A DNA stretch of 64,000 nucleotides from Rhizomys pruinosus (lineage: Eukaryota > Chordata > Mammalia > Rodentia > Spalacidae). Numbering within the stretch: position 1 is the stretch's first letter; the number at the start of each line of letters is the position of its first letter. A model generated the notes under the pieces. The model saw only the letters and a program-made list of their open reading frames with translations. It made no database searches and was not told where the DNA came from. The stretch is from assembly GCA_009823505.1 (NCBI GenBank), contig VZQC01005068.1, forward strand, positions 1,321,990 to 1,385,989, read 5' to 3'. Of this stretch, positions 33,682-43,064 are shown one piece after another. A program made the translations under genes and the position numbers.

Positions 33682-36097
33682 GAAATATAGTTCTTAAAAA
33701 TAGTTGTAGATCTCTAAGTATAAAGCATTGAAAAGACTCTCTCCCAAGGCTTTTTAGTCGCTGGGCTTTTCTGATTTTCACTTAAGTTAGATTGCATTCC
33801 ACTGTCTGTCAACTCTTATGCTTTGTATCTGGTTTTAAGCTTGTCTACCAAAGGTCACATCTTGTGCTGGCCACTGCAATGTTTGTTAGTGATATTGTCA
33901 GTTCAAATGGCCTTGTGGTCATAAAACTTGAAGGATCGATTTTTGTCCTACCTGCTTTCTCTCTGCATGCATCCAGGTGATTTTGTGACATTCTCTTCCA
34001 GATTTGCTTTTGCTTGCTTATGTCTTTTTTTGTTGTTGTTGCTTGTAACTTTCTCTTTGTTTCACACATTAGGAGTTACTTCCAAACATTAGGAGTTACT
34101 GTTAGTGATAAAGTTCACTTAAAAGAGGCAAGATAATAAGAGAAATTATAGGAAGAAATTTAAGAAGGGAAAACAAACATATCATGTACAGGAAATGAAT
34201 TAGTTACTGCTGTTGAAAATGGAATTTAATTCTCATCTTTTGGGCCATGAAGTCAAACAGAGAATATAAGAGGCTGCTGGCTTTTCAAACTAGGCTGAAT
34301 AGAATCATTCATGTTCATTTATACAGAAACATATTTTCCTGCCACTGAACACTAAGAAAAATATTTTAAGTATATTTTCGTCTGAAAGTTCATAAGGCAG
34401 CATAATAGCTTTACAAAAAATAAAGGTATTAAAATATGCCTTTCTTTGCTTTTAATAAATGCTAAGGTCATTAGGGCATCACTTTGAAGTTGGATTTTAT
34501 AAAGCGGTTTTGGGGAGATTGAAAATACGCTGGCGTAGATTTTTCTTGATGATCAAACAGTTGAACACAGTGACAAATGTGGCAGCCTTGTCTAAATGGA
34601 TGATCTAGTGGGTCCTGTGGAATGAGCCTCCCTTGTATATTAGATGGTTCAGAAGTAGAGCTTTAGCTAGTGTTATATTTCCACAAATTTGAACTTGTAG
34701 ATAAGTGTGTAAACTAATAAAATGTTCTACTCCTGGCTGTAGGAGGCTTGGAATACCAGGCATGTTGGCAGAGATTCAGACATCCCACTGAGAAGCATTT
34801 TTCTCCTCTTGGTGGGGACTCTCCTGGCTGGAAACCTCTTCTGATTAGATAATGGAGGGTGCCTCTGTGCTTTGAGGGCACATATCAATCCTGTTTTAGA
34901 AAGAAAGCAAGTCTCTGGTATTTTTTTCTAGAATTGCTAAGGATGATTATTAAAGAGTATGGAAAAAAACACACACACACATACACACACTCACAGGCTG
35001 AAAACAGATTTAAAAAATGAAAAATCTAGCCAACCATTTTTAAGGTCACTCAACATTAAACAGTAGTGAAGCTCAGTTTTCCTCTGGATTCTCTGCCTAA
35101 GAATAGAATGGTTATTCAATGAAGCATGGGTTCAGCTCTCAAGGTGTTTGCTCACTGGGAAGGGAATAAATTCTCAACTATATTCTAGTAGAAATAATGC
35201 TTTATACATATTTATTAGGAATAAGGGCACAGCCCTAAGAATTTGGTTGATATTTTAGTCCAGAAAGCACTTGGAAATGCTTGTTAAAATGCAGAACAGT
35301 AATTCTTGTGAGTACTAAAATCTCCATTTAAAACAAAACTCTCAGGTGATTCAGATGTAAGAATCTTTGGAGGATACATGGAGAAATAATGGATGGGAAT
35401 GCTAACCTTATATTTAACGAATTGGTTGGTCATTTTGGTTGAGTAGAGGCCCAGTTAAAGTGTGATCACTAAGGTCATCTGTAAAGAATGATTTTAATAA
35501 TCACCTTACAATTTTACTTGAAGGGAGTTATCTATGTTAATGTCCAGGCATGAAATGCAATGGTCTGTTTTATTATTGTTAATTTATGCTTAAGCTTCCT
35601 TTTGCTCTTCTTTTTAACTGACATAACAATTATACAGGATAACTATTTGCCTCAGGGAAATGCTGTAATAGGACTAATTAAATATTTAATAATTTAAAGG
35701 ACTTAAACAACCTTGTAAGTAATAAGTTAAGAAGAGATAAAATCATGATGATCCCTTTAGTAGAGGAATGTTAATGAAGCACAGGGTCCAGTGTCCCTTG
35801 GAGGTCCATGTCCTTTGTCTATTGGGAGGCAGAAACTATAATGGCTAAGTTAATGACCTTGGTCACTTATGACAGTTCTACTTCATAATTTTGAGGCCTA
35901 GAGCAAACTTCTTAAACTTTCCAAGCTAATCATAATTTTCTTACCTAGACAGTGAGGATACCACTTGACTCTTCAGAGTAAAAGATATGGATTTTTTAAT
36001 AAGAATTTATTCCACAGACTACAGTTGTTACTTACTGAATTGGAAACTTGTAGATTTTTCTTTTGAAAGTAGACTTTAAAAGTATATGTGCACTTTA
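33682..36097. other. unique AT-rich sequence
   Basis: No gene or SINE is recognised. It includes the left arm of an inverted repeat (35195-35480, listed separately), a short CA tract near 34968-34990 and a duplicated ACATTAGGAGTTACT at 34066-34100. Confidence 0.4.
35195..35480 (+). repeat. left arm of inverted repeat with 40505-40795
   Basis: The segment around TTGGTTGATATTTTAGTCCA and AAATAATGGATGGGAATG matches the reverse complement of 40505-40795, with about 90% identity by eye over the best 120 bases. It could be two copies of an unrecognised old DNA transposon or a local inverted duplication. Confidence 0.8.
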
Positions 36098-36323
36098 AAG
36101 ATTTTTATTATGATTCTTTTTATTATGATTAGTTTTATGTACTTGTTTTTCCTGCCTTCATGTATGTAAGTGGACACCATATGCATGTACTGCCTGCAGA
36201 AGGCAGAAGAGCTAAACTGGAGTTATAGATGATTATGACTCTCCATGTAGGTGCTGGAAATGGAGCTTGTGTCCTCTGTAACACCAGCAAATGTTCCTAA
36301 CTGCTGAGCTGTCTCTCCAATCT
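36098..36323 (-). mobile_element. B2 SINE, diverged
   Basis: Minus-strand B2. ATGCATGTACTGCCTGCAGA, GGTGCTGGAAATGGAGCTTG and CTAACTGCTGAGCTGTCTCT are followed by the head end. Confidence 0.85.
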
Positions 36324-36362
36324 CTACGAACTTTAAATTTGATTCAATATGGAAAAGGGAAA

Positions 36363-37064
36363 TGTTAAACTTGGTAAAATGACTGAGACCATGAGACCAC
36401 TCTGAGGAGAGAAAAAGAGAAATTTAATTGGGAAAATGAGCTTCCAGGCTGTCCTCAAGGGAGAGAGTTGAGGCTTCTCATCACAGCAGACTGGATTTAA
36501 CAGAATTAGGTGTTTTGTGAGTCGAGGGAGGACTGTTAATAGTAGGTCCTCGGTAAGGGAGGTTTCAGTTAGGTGTTTAGGGGGCAGTTTCAGTTAGGTG
36601 TTTTTCAGTTTTTTGGTTGGCTGTGATGGAAAATTGGCTGTGATGGATAATTGCAGTTGCATTGTTAAAAATAGGAGTCAGGGGGCTGGAGAGATGGTCT
36701 AGTGGTTAAGAGCGCCGACCGCTCTTACAGAGGACCCTGGTTCGATCCCCAGCACCCACATGGCGGCCGAAAACCGTCTGAAACTCCAATTCCAGGAGAA
36801 CTCCAGTTCCAGGGGAATCCGAGACCCTCTTCTGACCTCCGCGGCATTGCACGACACGGGTGCACAAACCTGCATGCAGACAGTACATTCATACACATAC
36901 AGAAATAAATAAAATTAAATAAAAAATTTAAAAAATAGGAGTCAGGAGATTACTGAGAAACTATGGTGGTTTGGTTTCTGTTTCCTGGAATGCTGTCCTC
37001 TGGGTTTTGTTGCCATGCTGTTGGCCAGCAGTGACTCCATCTTGGGGTCCAGTTGTGCCTAACA
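36363..37064 (-). mobile_element. 3' LTR of a class I endogenous retrovirus, split by a B2
   Basis: On minus it starts TGTTAGGCAC directly after a purine tract (AAAAAGCTGGAA) downstream of the env remnant and ends TTTAACA, so it has matching TGTT/AACA ends. The U3 part carries short tandem repeats. An ATTAAA-type signal and a pyrimidine-rich U5 precede the end. Without the B2 at 36682-36931 it is about 440 bp. Its U5 reappears in opposite orientation at 39830-39958. Confidence 0.75.
36682..36931 (+). mobile_element. B2 SINE, young subfamily, inside LTR
   Basis: Near-consensus full-length B2 with all blocks: the head GGGGCTGGAGAGATGGTCTA, GGTTCGATCCC, the 17-bp duplication AACTCCAGTTCCAGGGG, GCATTGCACGACACGGGTGC and an AAATAAATAAAATTAAAT tail. 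The flanking duplication AAAATAGGAGTCAG lies on both sides. Confidence 0.97.
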
Positions 37065-37229
37065 TTCCAGCTTTTTAAGGATAAAGGGTGGCTCTGGTTC
37101 TGTAGTTGCTTCCTGCAGGGTGTGGTTGCTGGTAAATCTCTCAAGGGATGCTGGATTCAGTAGTTGATTGATTCTGTTGGAGTCCCTGAAAGGTAGGCTC
37201 TGAGGTGGCTAGGGGCTGGTAAAAAATAG

Positions 37230-37671
37230 AAGTTGGATGAGTTAGAAGAAGTCAATTAAAGGTTTTGTGTGTGAGTTGGCTTACTTGGGTTTGTATACAT
37301 TTTAGGAGGCAAGGGGCTAAAAGGAAAGGAAGAAAAATTCCCTTTTAGGGGGGCCAATAAGGGTAACAGCCAGGGCTAAATAGATCCTCAGACATCCCAG
37401 GAGCTAGAGGAGGAAGAGTTGTTCTTGTTTTGAGTTGATTGGCTAGGTTTTGGGGGGTTTGTATCTCTAGTTCTACTTGTCCTGACTGGTTTACATAGTA
37501 GCAGCATTCTTCATTTAGGAAAAGACAGGTTCCTCCTTTTTCTTCTGTAATGAGGTTCAAATGATTTTGAAGAACTACTGCTGCCAGGGAAGTGAGACAT
37601 TGTTGGAGTAGGGTGAGGGCCTTAGCTGATTCCATGACTGGGCAGTCAGGTCTGTGGACAGGTAAAGGCAT
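37230..37671 (-). pseudogene. endogenous retrovirus env remnant, transmembrane subunit
   Basis: The minus frame 37671-37345 shows the signature of a gammaretrovirus-like Env TM ectodomain: a heptad-like stretch with SLAAVVLQN, then a conserved GG followed by the disulfide motif CX6CC (CLFLNEECC) and YYVNQSG. Past 37345 a second frame carries a hydrophobic anchor-like stretch to about 37230, so a frameshift is present. The 3' LTR follows at 37064. The upstream part of env is displaced by a roughly 1.47-kb insertion (37680-39148). It cannot make a functional protein. Class I (gamma-like) is inferred from CX6CC; the family is not named. Confidence 0.85.
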
Positions 37672-37679
37672 GGAACTAG

Positions 37680-37990
37680 AAGATCATGTTAAGTATCACA
37701 GTCCCAGGGAAACAAAAGATGAGTGGTATCCCTCATCTGTGGATGCTAGCACCAAGTATCTAGTTGTAAGGAAAACTGAGCAACATTAATGTTATATTCG
37801 TCATGATCTGAAAACAAATGTGCTCTTATATTATGAATTCCTAGACATGTTCTAGAACCTACCATTTATTTTCAGACTATGGATTTTTGGTATAGGATGG
37901 TGGGCATGTATACATATTTTAGAGTAACAAAGTTAAAATGGAAAAATGTGAATCAAGAAATATGATATGGAAATAACACAGTTTGTTTTT
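37680..37990 (+). mobile_element. L1 3' UTR fragment, sense (tail form A), inserted in env
   Basis: CACAGTCCCAGGGAAACAAA, GGATGCTAGCACCAAGTA and ATTTTCAGACTATGGA match the reverse complement of 1500-1740 in order. It begins only about 10 bases from the env remnant and separates the two env pieces. Confidence 0.75.
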
Positions 37991-39148
37991 AGAAGATACA
38001 ATTTTAGTATAGGTGCGATGTATCAGGCTGGTGTAACTTAGCCTTTCTGGGTGCTTAATGACCATACTTAATGCCCATACCAATTTGGCTGAGGGACTTA
38101 AGGGATAACTTTGTTCCTTGCCCTCAGAGGTCAACTAAGTCTCAGGGGACTATGCATGGGGGCATCTCTTGAAATGTCCTGTAAATGTGAGTCACTGGTC
38201 TTCCTGTGCAGGGAGATCTTGGATATCCACTAATGGGACTTCAGCCAGTGTCCAGTCTATAAAGAGGAAAGTCTGCTCACACTTCAAAAAGGGAAGCCTG
38301 GTTTAGCAAGACCTGATTTTGTCCTTGAGTGGATGGAACTGGTAAACGAAAAGCTGAAAAGAGCCAGGGGCTCCCCCCCCTGCCAAAAAAAACCTCAAGT
38401 GACCCCTGAGCACCAGATCCTCAACTGACCTTGAGTAAACAAAAACCTTGGTTAATCTGGGCTAACTGTGTGGCCTTAAGCATCCAAAAGGAAAGTATAA
38501 CCAGAAATAAATAATCAGTAAGGCCTGAGAAATTGTACTTCAGATATAAAACTTGAGATCTTAGACAAAAAGAAAAAAAAAGAGAGAGAGCACTGTTGTT
38601 TGGCCTGTCTTCAATTCTTACTGGCAAGTGCATCTACTCTGTGGCTGCCACTGCTCTTGCCATTCTTCGAAGACATGAGGCATAGCTTTTTAACCCTCCA
38701 ATATGGACTGAAGACTCATGTCTCTCCAAGAATCCTCCAAACCTTCAATGCCAGTTGGGGACTGCTAAGATATCTGGCCCGTGGACTGAGCAGCTGCTGG
38801 GATTTCAGCATCTTCAGAGTGTGGACTGCCATTGTTGGACTACCCAGGCTGTGTCATTTAGGCTAGTGCAGGGGGATCAGGATAGGATGTGTGCTTGCTG
38901 GACCTCATTTGGGTAACCATGGGGGGAGGGACCCCAGTGTGAAGCACAGGGGCAGGATTGATGGTTGTTTGGGCTTGCCAGGGAGGAGCCTTCAAACACT
39001 TCGTTAAGGAAAACATGACATCTTTTAGCAAAAAAAAAAAAAAAAAAAAAAGAAAGAAAGAAAATCCTCCAACTCAGGTGATATGTGTATTATGTTTGTG
39101 TATATATGTATATATAGATGAAATAAAAAATATTGACAAAAAAGAAAT
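37991..39148. other. insertion material within the ERV, partly unassigned
   Basis: A (GA)/(A) rich spot lies at 38566-38590. A segment around CCATTGTTGGACTACCCAGG resembles a common rodent interspersed repeat I cannot name. A poly(A) with GAAA units at 39030-39064 marks a retroposon end on plus. No gene is seen. Together with the L1 it breaks env in two. Confidence 0.4.
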
Positions 39149-39660
39149 AAGACTGTCTAGTCCTTCAGCCACCATTCCTATAGATGCTATGGAGGCAGCA
39201 AGGCTGACTCCCACCATGACTGGTAGGAAGACAGCTGGTTTTTGTAAATGGTGCTGGGGTAGTTAAAAGAATGTTATTTCACCTTATGTATAGAGAGTAA
39301 GGTTGGGGACTGGGGTGACTGGAACACAGGGGCTGGGGTGTTGGCTGGGAGAGATATAGGTATATAGAGTTGAGTGCCACCAAAAATAAATTCCAGCTGG
39401 AAGGGTGTGATTCGTCGATATTGCAGAGTTTTTAAAAGATTCAGGCCAGGATTGGGAGATATCTTTATGCCAGCAGTACACATGCTCTCAGGGGAAAGGG
39501 AGATTGACATGGAGGATAAGGAATCTCATGAGCAAGGAGGGCTCGAAGTGGAGGTGACGTTAAACAGAACATCTGTGATCAAGGGTCACAGGAGGTGTGC
39601 AGAGGAAGCAGGCAATGTGGTTGGTTAGGCTGTATTGGTTAAGTAAGAGGGCTGTGGAGT
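39149..39660 (-). pseudogene. endogenous retrovirus env remnant, SU end and TM start
   Basis: Minus-strand 39240-39149 carries a hydrophobic, Ala/Gly/Ser-rich stretch beginning PAVFLPVMVGVSL, of the kind found as Env fusion peptide at the TM N-terminus. Upstream on minus, 39510-39274 is an open 78-codon frame rich in Pro, Thr and Ser, as in an SU C-terminal region. Frames change between them and several stops occur toward 39660. I infer that it belongs with the TM remnant at 37230-37671, from which the insertion separates it. Placement of the SU part is less certain. Confidence 0.6.
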
Positions 39661-39829
39661 TAAGGATAGAAACCCCGAGAGACTGCACAGGCTGTGTTGG
39701 ACACAGTCATGCTTTTGTTCTCTGTCTTGGGTTGTTCGAATGAAGTTATTCTGGGGTGTATGGGAGCTGTCTGCAGTGACATAAAATTGTGATTTCTCCT
39801 CTTGTTAATCCTCTACAGTACCATAAACA

Positions 39830-39958
39830 CACAGATCCTTTCGGGAGCCTCTCTCTCTCTCCTGTGAGGTCAGCCTGGCAGCTCATTTTTCCAATAGAAC
39901 TTCCTTTCTTACCTCAGAGTGGTCTCTGATGGTTTTGGTCATTTTCCTGAACCTAACA
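39830..39958 (+). mobile_element. partial LTR (U5 end), opposite to 36363-37064
   Basis: GGTCAGCCTGGCAGCTCATT, CTCAGAGTGGTCTCTGATGG and the CCTAACA end correspond to the U5 end of the minus-strand LTR in reverse. The U3 part upstream is not clearly alignable. It is repeated at 41986-42114 within copy 2. Confidence 0.7.
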
Positions 39959-39978
39959 GAGAAGAAGAATGGGAAGAA

Positions 39979-40110
39979 GGGGTATATGATAGTAATTTTA
40001 GCTGTCAACTTGACTGGAGTAGTGAATGCTGGTAAAGCATTATATTTTGGTTATATTTGTGAGAGTATGTCCAAAGAAGATGATTGTGTGACTCTGGGAA
40101 GACTAGTTGG
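39979..40110 (+). mobile_element. MLT1-like LTR fragment
   Basis: AGCTGTCAACTTGACTGGAG, then AATGCTGGTAAAGCATTATA and TTTGTGAGAGTATGTCC follow the 5' part of an MLT1-type MaLR LTR. It is duplicated at 42135-42266. A 104-codon frame crosses it and is spurious. Confidence 0.65.
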
Positions 40111-40213
40111 GTTGGGGGTGGGAATCCATCTCAAGGTAAATCTCAAGCATACAATTAGCTTGGGGCCTAGAGGTGAGTTAGTCTCTCTCTCCTGGATCCA
40201 GGGAATTACCACT

Positions 40214-40266
40214 ACCCTCTGCAAGAGCAGTCGGTGCTCTTAACCGCTAGGCCATCTCTCCAGCCC
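40214..40266 (-). mobile_element. isolated B2 5' end
   Basis: Only the tRNA-like first 50 or so bases of a B2 are present (CTCTTAACCGCTAGGCCATC and TCTCCAGCCCC on plus), with no middle or tail. SINEs normally lose 5' ends, not 3' ends, so this is a breakpoint product. It is repeated at 42370-42422. Confidence 0.85.
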
Positions 40267-40504
40267 CATCCAATTGTTTTTTCATGATGATATAAATGAC
40301 AAGTTTCAGGAAGGGGCAAACAATGAGAGTCTGTGTACCTTCCACGTCCATTAACCTTAGAAGCTACAAGCTACCTTCCCCATCTTGGACACTGGCACTT
40401 CAGACTCTGGAATCTTTGGTTAGCCCTGGCCTCTACTCCCTACACCTTTAGACTTAGATTAACCATGGTGTGGGGATCCAGAGATCTCTGCTTTGCAACT
40501 TTAA

Positions 40505-40795
40505 TGATCATACTTTAACTAGATCTTCACTCAGCCAAAGACCAGTCAATTCATTAACCTAACATTATCATTCCCATCCATTATTTCTTGAGGGCTCTGC
40601 ATCTGGATCCCTCCATCTGAATCCTGCATCTGAATTCCCTAAAGGTTTTGTTTTAAATGGTGGTTTTAGTACTCAAATGAATTACTGTTGTGCATTCTTA
40701 GCAAGCATTTCTAAGTGCTTTCTGGACTAAAATATCAACCAAATTTTTAGGACTGTGTCCTTATTCCTTATAAATATATAAAATGTTTCTATATT
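40505..40795 (-). repeat. right arm of inverted repeat with 35195-35480
   Basis: The reverse complement matches 35195-35480. The identity drops near GATCATACTTTAAC at its left end and near the ATATAAAATGTTTC side at right. Confidence 0.8.
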
Positions 40796-40842
40796 ATGGT
40801 ATTTCTTAGCTTCCACAATAACACAAGACAGTTCCCCTAATA

Positions 40843-41045
40843 ACTTCTCCCCTTTTCTTTTTTTCCCTTCCCTTCCCTGCCCTGCCCTTGCCCTTGTACT
40901 TCCCTTGCCTTCCCTTCTTCCCTTCCTCTTTCTGTCCTGTTTCCCTCTCTTCCTCCCTCTTTTTCTCCCTCCATCTCTCCCTCTCTCCTCCTCCTTTATC
41001 TCTCCTTTTTCTCTCTCTCATTTCCCTCTGACTTTCATCCCTCTG
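40843..41045. repeat. polypyrimidine tract, about 200 bp
   Basis: Nearly all C and T, with CCCTT, CCTT and CTCTCC units and few purines. The complementary strand gives a Lys/Arg/Glu/Gly-rich frame that is an artefact. It could form triplex (H-DNA) structure. Confidence 0.95.
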
Positions 41046-41490
41046 TTATATCTCCTATTAGATCTATTTGGACATCTCTGAGTACAGAAGAGGAGATAAT
41101 ATCTTAATTCTGTTTACTAAACAGGGCCAAAATAAAAAAATATTTTTGCATTGGACAGAGACATGCATGAGAATGTGTAGTCAGCATAATGATTATCTCA
41201 GCATTACTGAACATCACAGCATCATCAAACATCACTGCATACATAGAGGTCATATATGAAATGCCTTTGCTTTCATAGGAGTTAGTGAATGAATATGAAT
41301 CAACAGAAAGTTTTAATGGCATTTTGTTTTTCAAAGTTCTCATACAAAAGGGAACTAGACTGACAAGATTTTGAAATGTTCCTTTGTAAGCTAAACCAGA
41401 ACCGAGAAAGTGTTTAAGTAGATCTATCTAAAATGTTTTGGAAAACTTGTCCTCTTATAACATGGTTTTATTATCTTTTTTTTCTTTTTC
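41046..41490. other. unassigned sequence
   Basis: I recognise no element or gene. Confidence 0.4.
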
Positions 41491-41493
41491 TTT

Positions 41494-41640
41494 TTTGGTC
41501 TTTTTGAGACAAGTCTTATTGTTAGCCCCAGCTGGTCTGGAACTCACTATGTAGACCAGATTATCCTTGATTTCACAGAGATCTGCCTGCCTCTGCCTCC
41601 CAAATTCTGGGATTAAATGTGTGAGCTATCACTTCTGGCT
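41494..41640 (-). mobile_element. B1 SINE
   Basis: Diverged full-length minus-strand B1. GAACTCACTATGTAGACCAG, ATCTGCCTGCCTCTGCCTCC and GGGATTAAATGTGTGAGC are visible. Confidence 0.92.
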
Positions 41641-41714
41641 ATTTATTTATTTGTCTTACAATGTGCTTTCAAAGGGAGAGTATAAATGCAAAACTAATCC
41701 AATTTTTTTTTCTT

Positions 41715-41830
41715 TTTTTTTTAAATTTATTTTGTTATGTGTATGAATGTACTGTCTGCATGTAGGTCTGTGCAATGCCGCGGAGGTCAGAAGAGTGTCT
41801 CGGATTCCCCTGGAATTGGAGTTCTCCTGG
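41715..41830 (-). mobile_element. B2 SINE cut off by the assembly gap
   Basis: Minus-strand B2 tail and distal half, with a short deletion before GCAATGCCGCGGAGGTCAGA. It stops in the middle of the 17-bp duplication at GTTCTCCTGG, immediately before the N. The head half is missing. Confidence 0.93.
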
Positions 41831-41831
41831 N
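41831..41831. other. single-N assembly gap
   Basis: The only ambiguous base in the window. It sits exactly between a truncated B2 and the start of the second copy of a 693-bp direct repeat, which marks an unresolved contig join. Confidence 0.98.
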
Positions 41832-42524
41832 CGAGAGACTGCACAGGCTGTGTTGGACACAGTCATGCTTTTGTTCTCTGTCTTGGGTTGTTCGAATGAA
41901 GTTATTCTGGGGTGTATGGGAGCTGTCTGCAGTGACATAAAATTGTGATTTCTCCTCTTGTTAATCCTCTACAGTACCATAAACACACAGATCCTTTCGG
42001 GAGCCTCTCTCTCTCTCCTGTGAGGTCAGCCTGGCAGCTCATTTTTCCAATAGAACTTCCTTTCTTACCTCAGAGTGGTCTCTGATGGTTTTGGTCATTT
42101 TCCTGAACCTAACAGAGAAGAAGAATGGGAAGAAGGGGTATATGATAGTAATTTTAGCTGTCAACTTGACTGGAGTAGTGAATGCTGGTAAAGCATTATA
42201 TTTTGGTTATATTTGTGAGAGTATGTCCAAAGAAGATGATTGTGTGACTCTGGGAAGACTAGTTGGGTTGGGGGTGGGAATCCATCTCAAGGTAAATCTC
42301 AAGCATACAATTAGCTTGGGGCCTAGAGGTGAGTTAGTCTCTCTCTCCTGGATCCAGGGAATTACCACTACCCTCTGCAAGAGCAGTCGGTGCTCTTAAC
42401 CGCTAGGCCATCTCTCCAGCCCCATCCAATTGTTTTTTCATGATGATATAAATGACAAGTTTCAGGAAGGGGCAAACAATGAGAGTCTGTGTACCTTCCA
42501 CGTCCATTAACCTTAGAAGCTACA
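41832..42524 (+). repeat. direct repeat copy 2 (693 bp), matches 39676-40368
   Basis: It begins on the base after the N and is identical to copy 1 wherever compared. It contains the second instances of the partial LTR (41986-42114), MLT1-like piece (42135-42266) and B2 head (42370-42422). It continues into a 66-bp tandem array that copy 1 lacks. Confidence 0.97.
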
Positions 42525-42739
42525 GGTGAAGGTGATATTGAACACTGAGAGTCTGTGTACCTTCCACGTCCATCAACCCTATAAGCTACAGGTGAAGGTG
42601 ATATTGAACACTGAGAGTCTGTGTACCTTCCACGTCCATCAACCCTATAAGCTACAGGTGAAGGTGATATTGAACAATGAGAGTCTGTATACCTAAGTCC
42701 ATCAACCTTATAAGCTATGGGTGAAGGTAATATTGAACC
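42481..42739. repeat. 66-bp tandem repeat, about 4 copies
   Basis: Units start GAGAGTCTGTGTACC at 42481, 42547, 42613 and 42679. Copies 2 and 3 are nearly identical and copy 4 is shortened and diverged. The unit also contains GGTGAAGGTGATATTGAAC. Confidence 0.96.
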
Positions 42740-42849
42740 AACTCCATTCCCTGGAGGACAGGCTACAGCTCTTATTTTCTCAGGTCTACATTTCTGTTCT
42801 TTCTTTAAGTGCCCTAATAGTAAGAGATCTTGGTTAATTTTTAAACATT

Positions 42850-43064
42850 TTATGTATTATTTTTATTTTAGTGTGTATATTGTCTACATGTATGTAAGTA
42901 TACCTATGGTATGCAACACTTTTAGAAGTCAGAAGAAAGCATGGTATTCCACTGGAACTGGAGTTACAGACAGTTGTTAGCTGCCACGTGGGTGCTTGGA
43001 ATCATACCTGGGTCCTTTGCAAGAGCACCTGGTGCTCTTATCTGCTGAGCCATCTCTCCAGCCC
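42850..43064 (-). mobile_element. B2 SINE
   Basis: Complete minus-strand B2 lacking the 17-bp duplication. The flanking duplication AATTTTTAAACATTT lies on both sides. Confidence 0.95.

Larger units (their letters stand above)
39676..40368 (+). repeat. direct repeat copy 1 (693 bp), matches 41832-42524
   Basis: Read against 41832-42524 at a constant offset of 2156 with no difference seen. It contains a partial LTR, an MLT1-like fragment, the 5' end of a B2 and the first 66-bp tandem unit start. After AAGCTACA it continues differently from copy 2. Confidence 0.97.

Noticed and set aside
39929..40243. A 104-codon frame occurring twice with identical protein (also 42085-42399), which suggests a conserved duplicated gene
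   Set aside because: It runs from an LTR end through an MLT1-like fragment into a B2 head, and the identity comes from the probable assembly duplication.
40806..41021. Charged 71-codon minus frame resembling a nuclear low-complexity protein
   Set aside because: It is a translation of the polypyrimidine tract.
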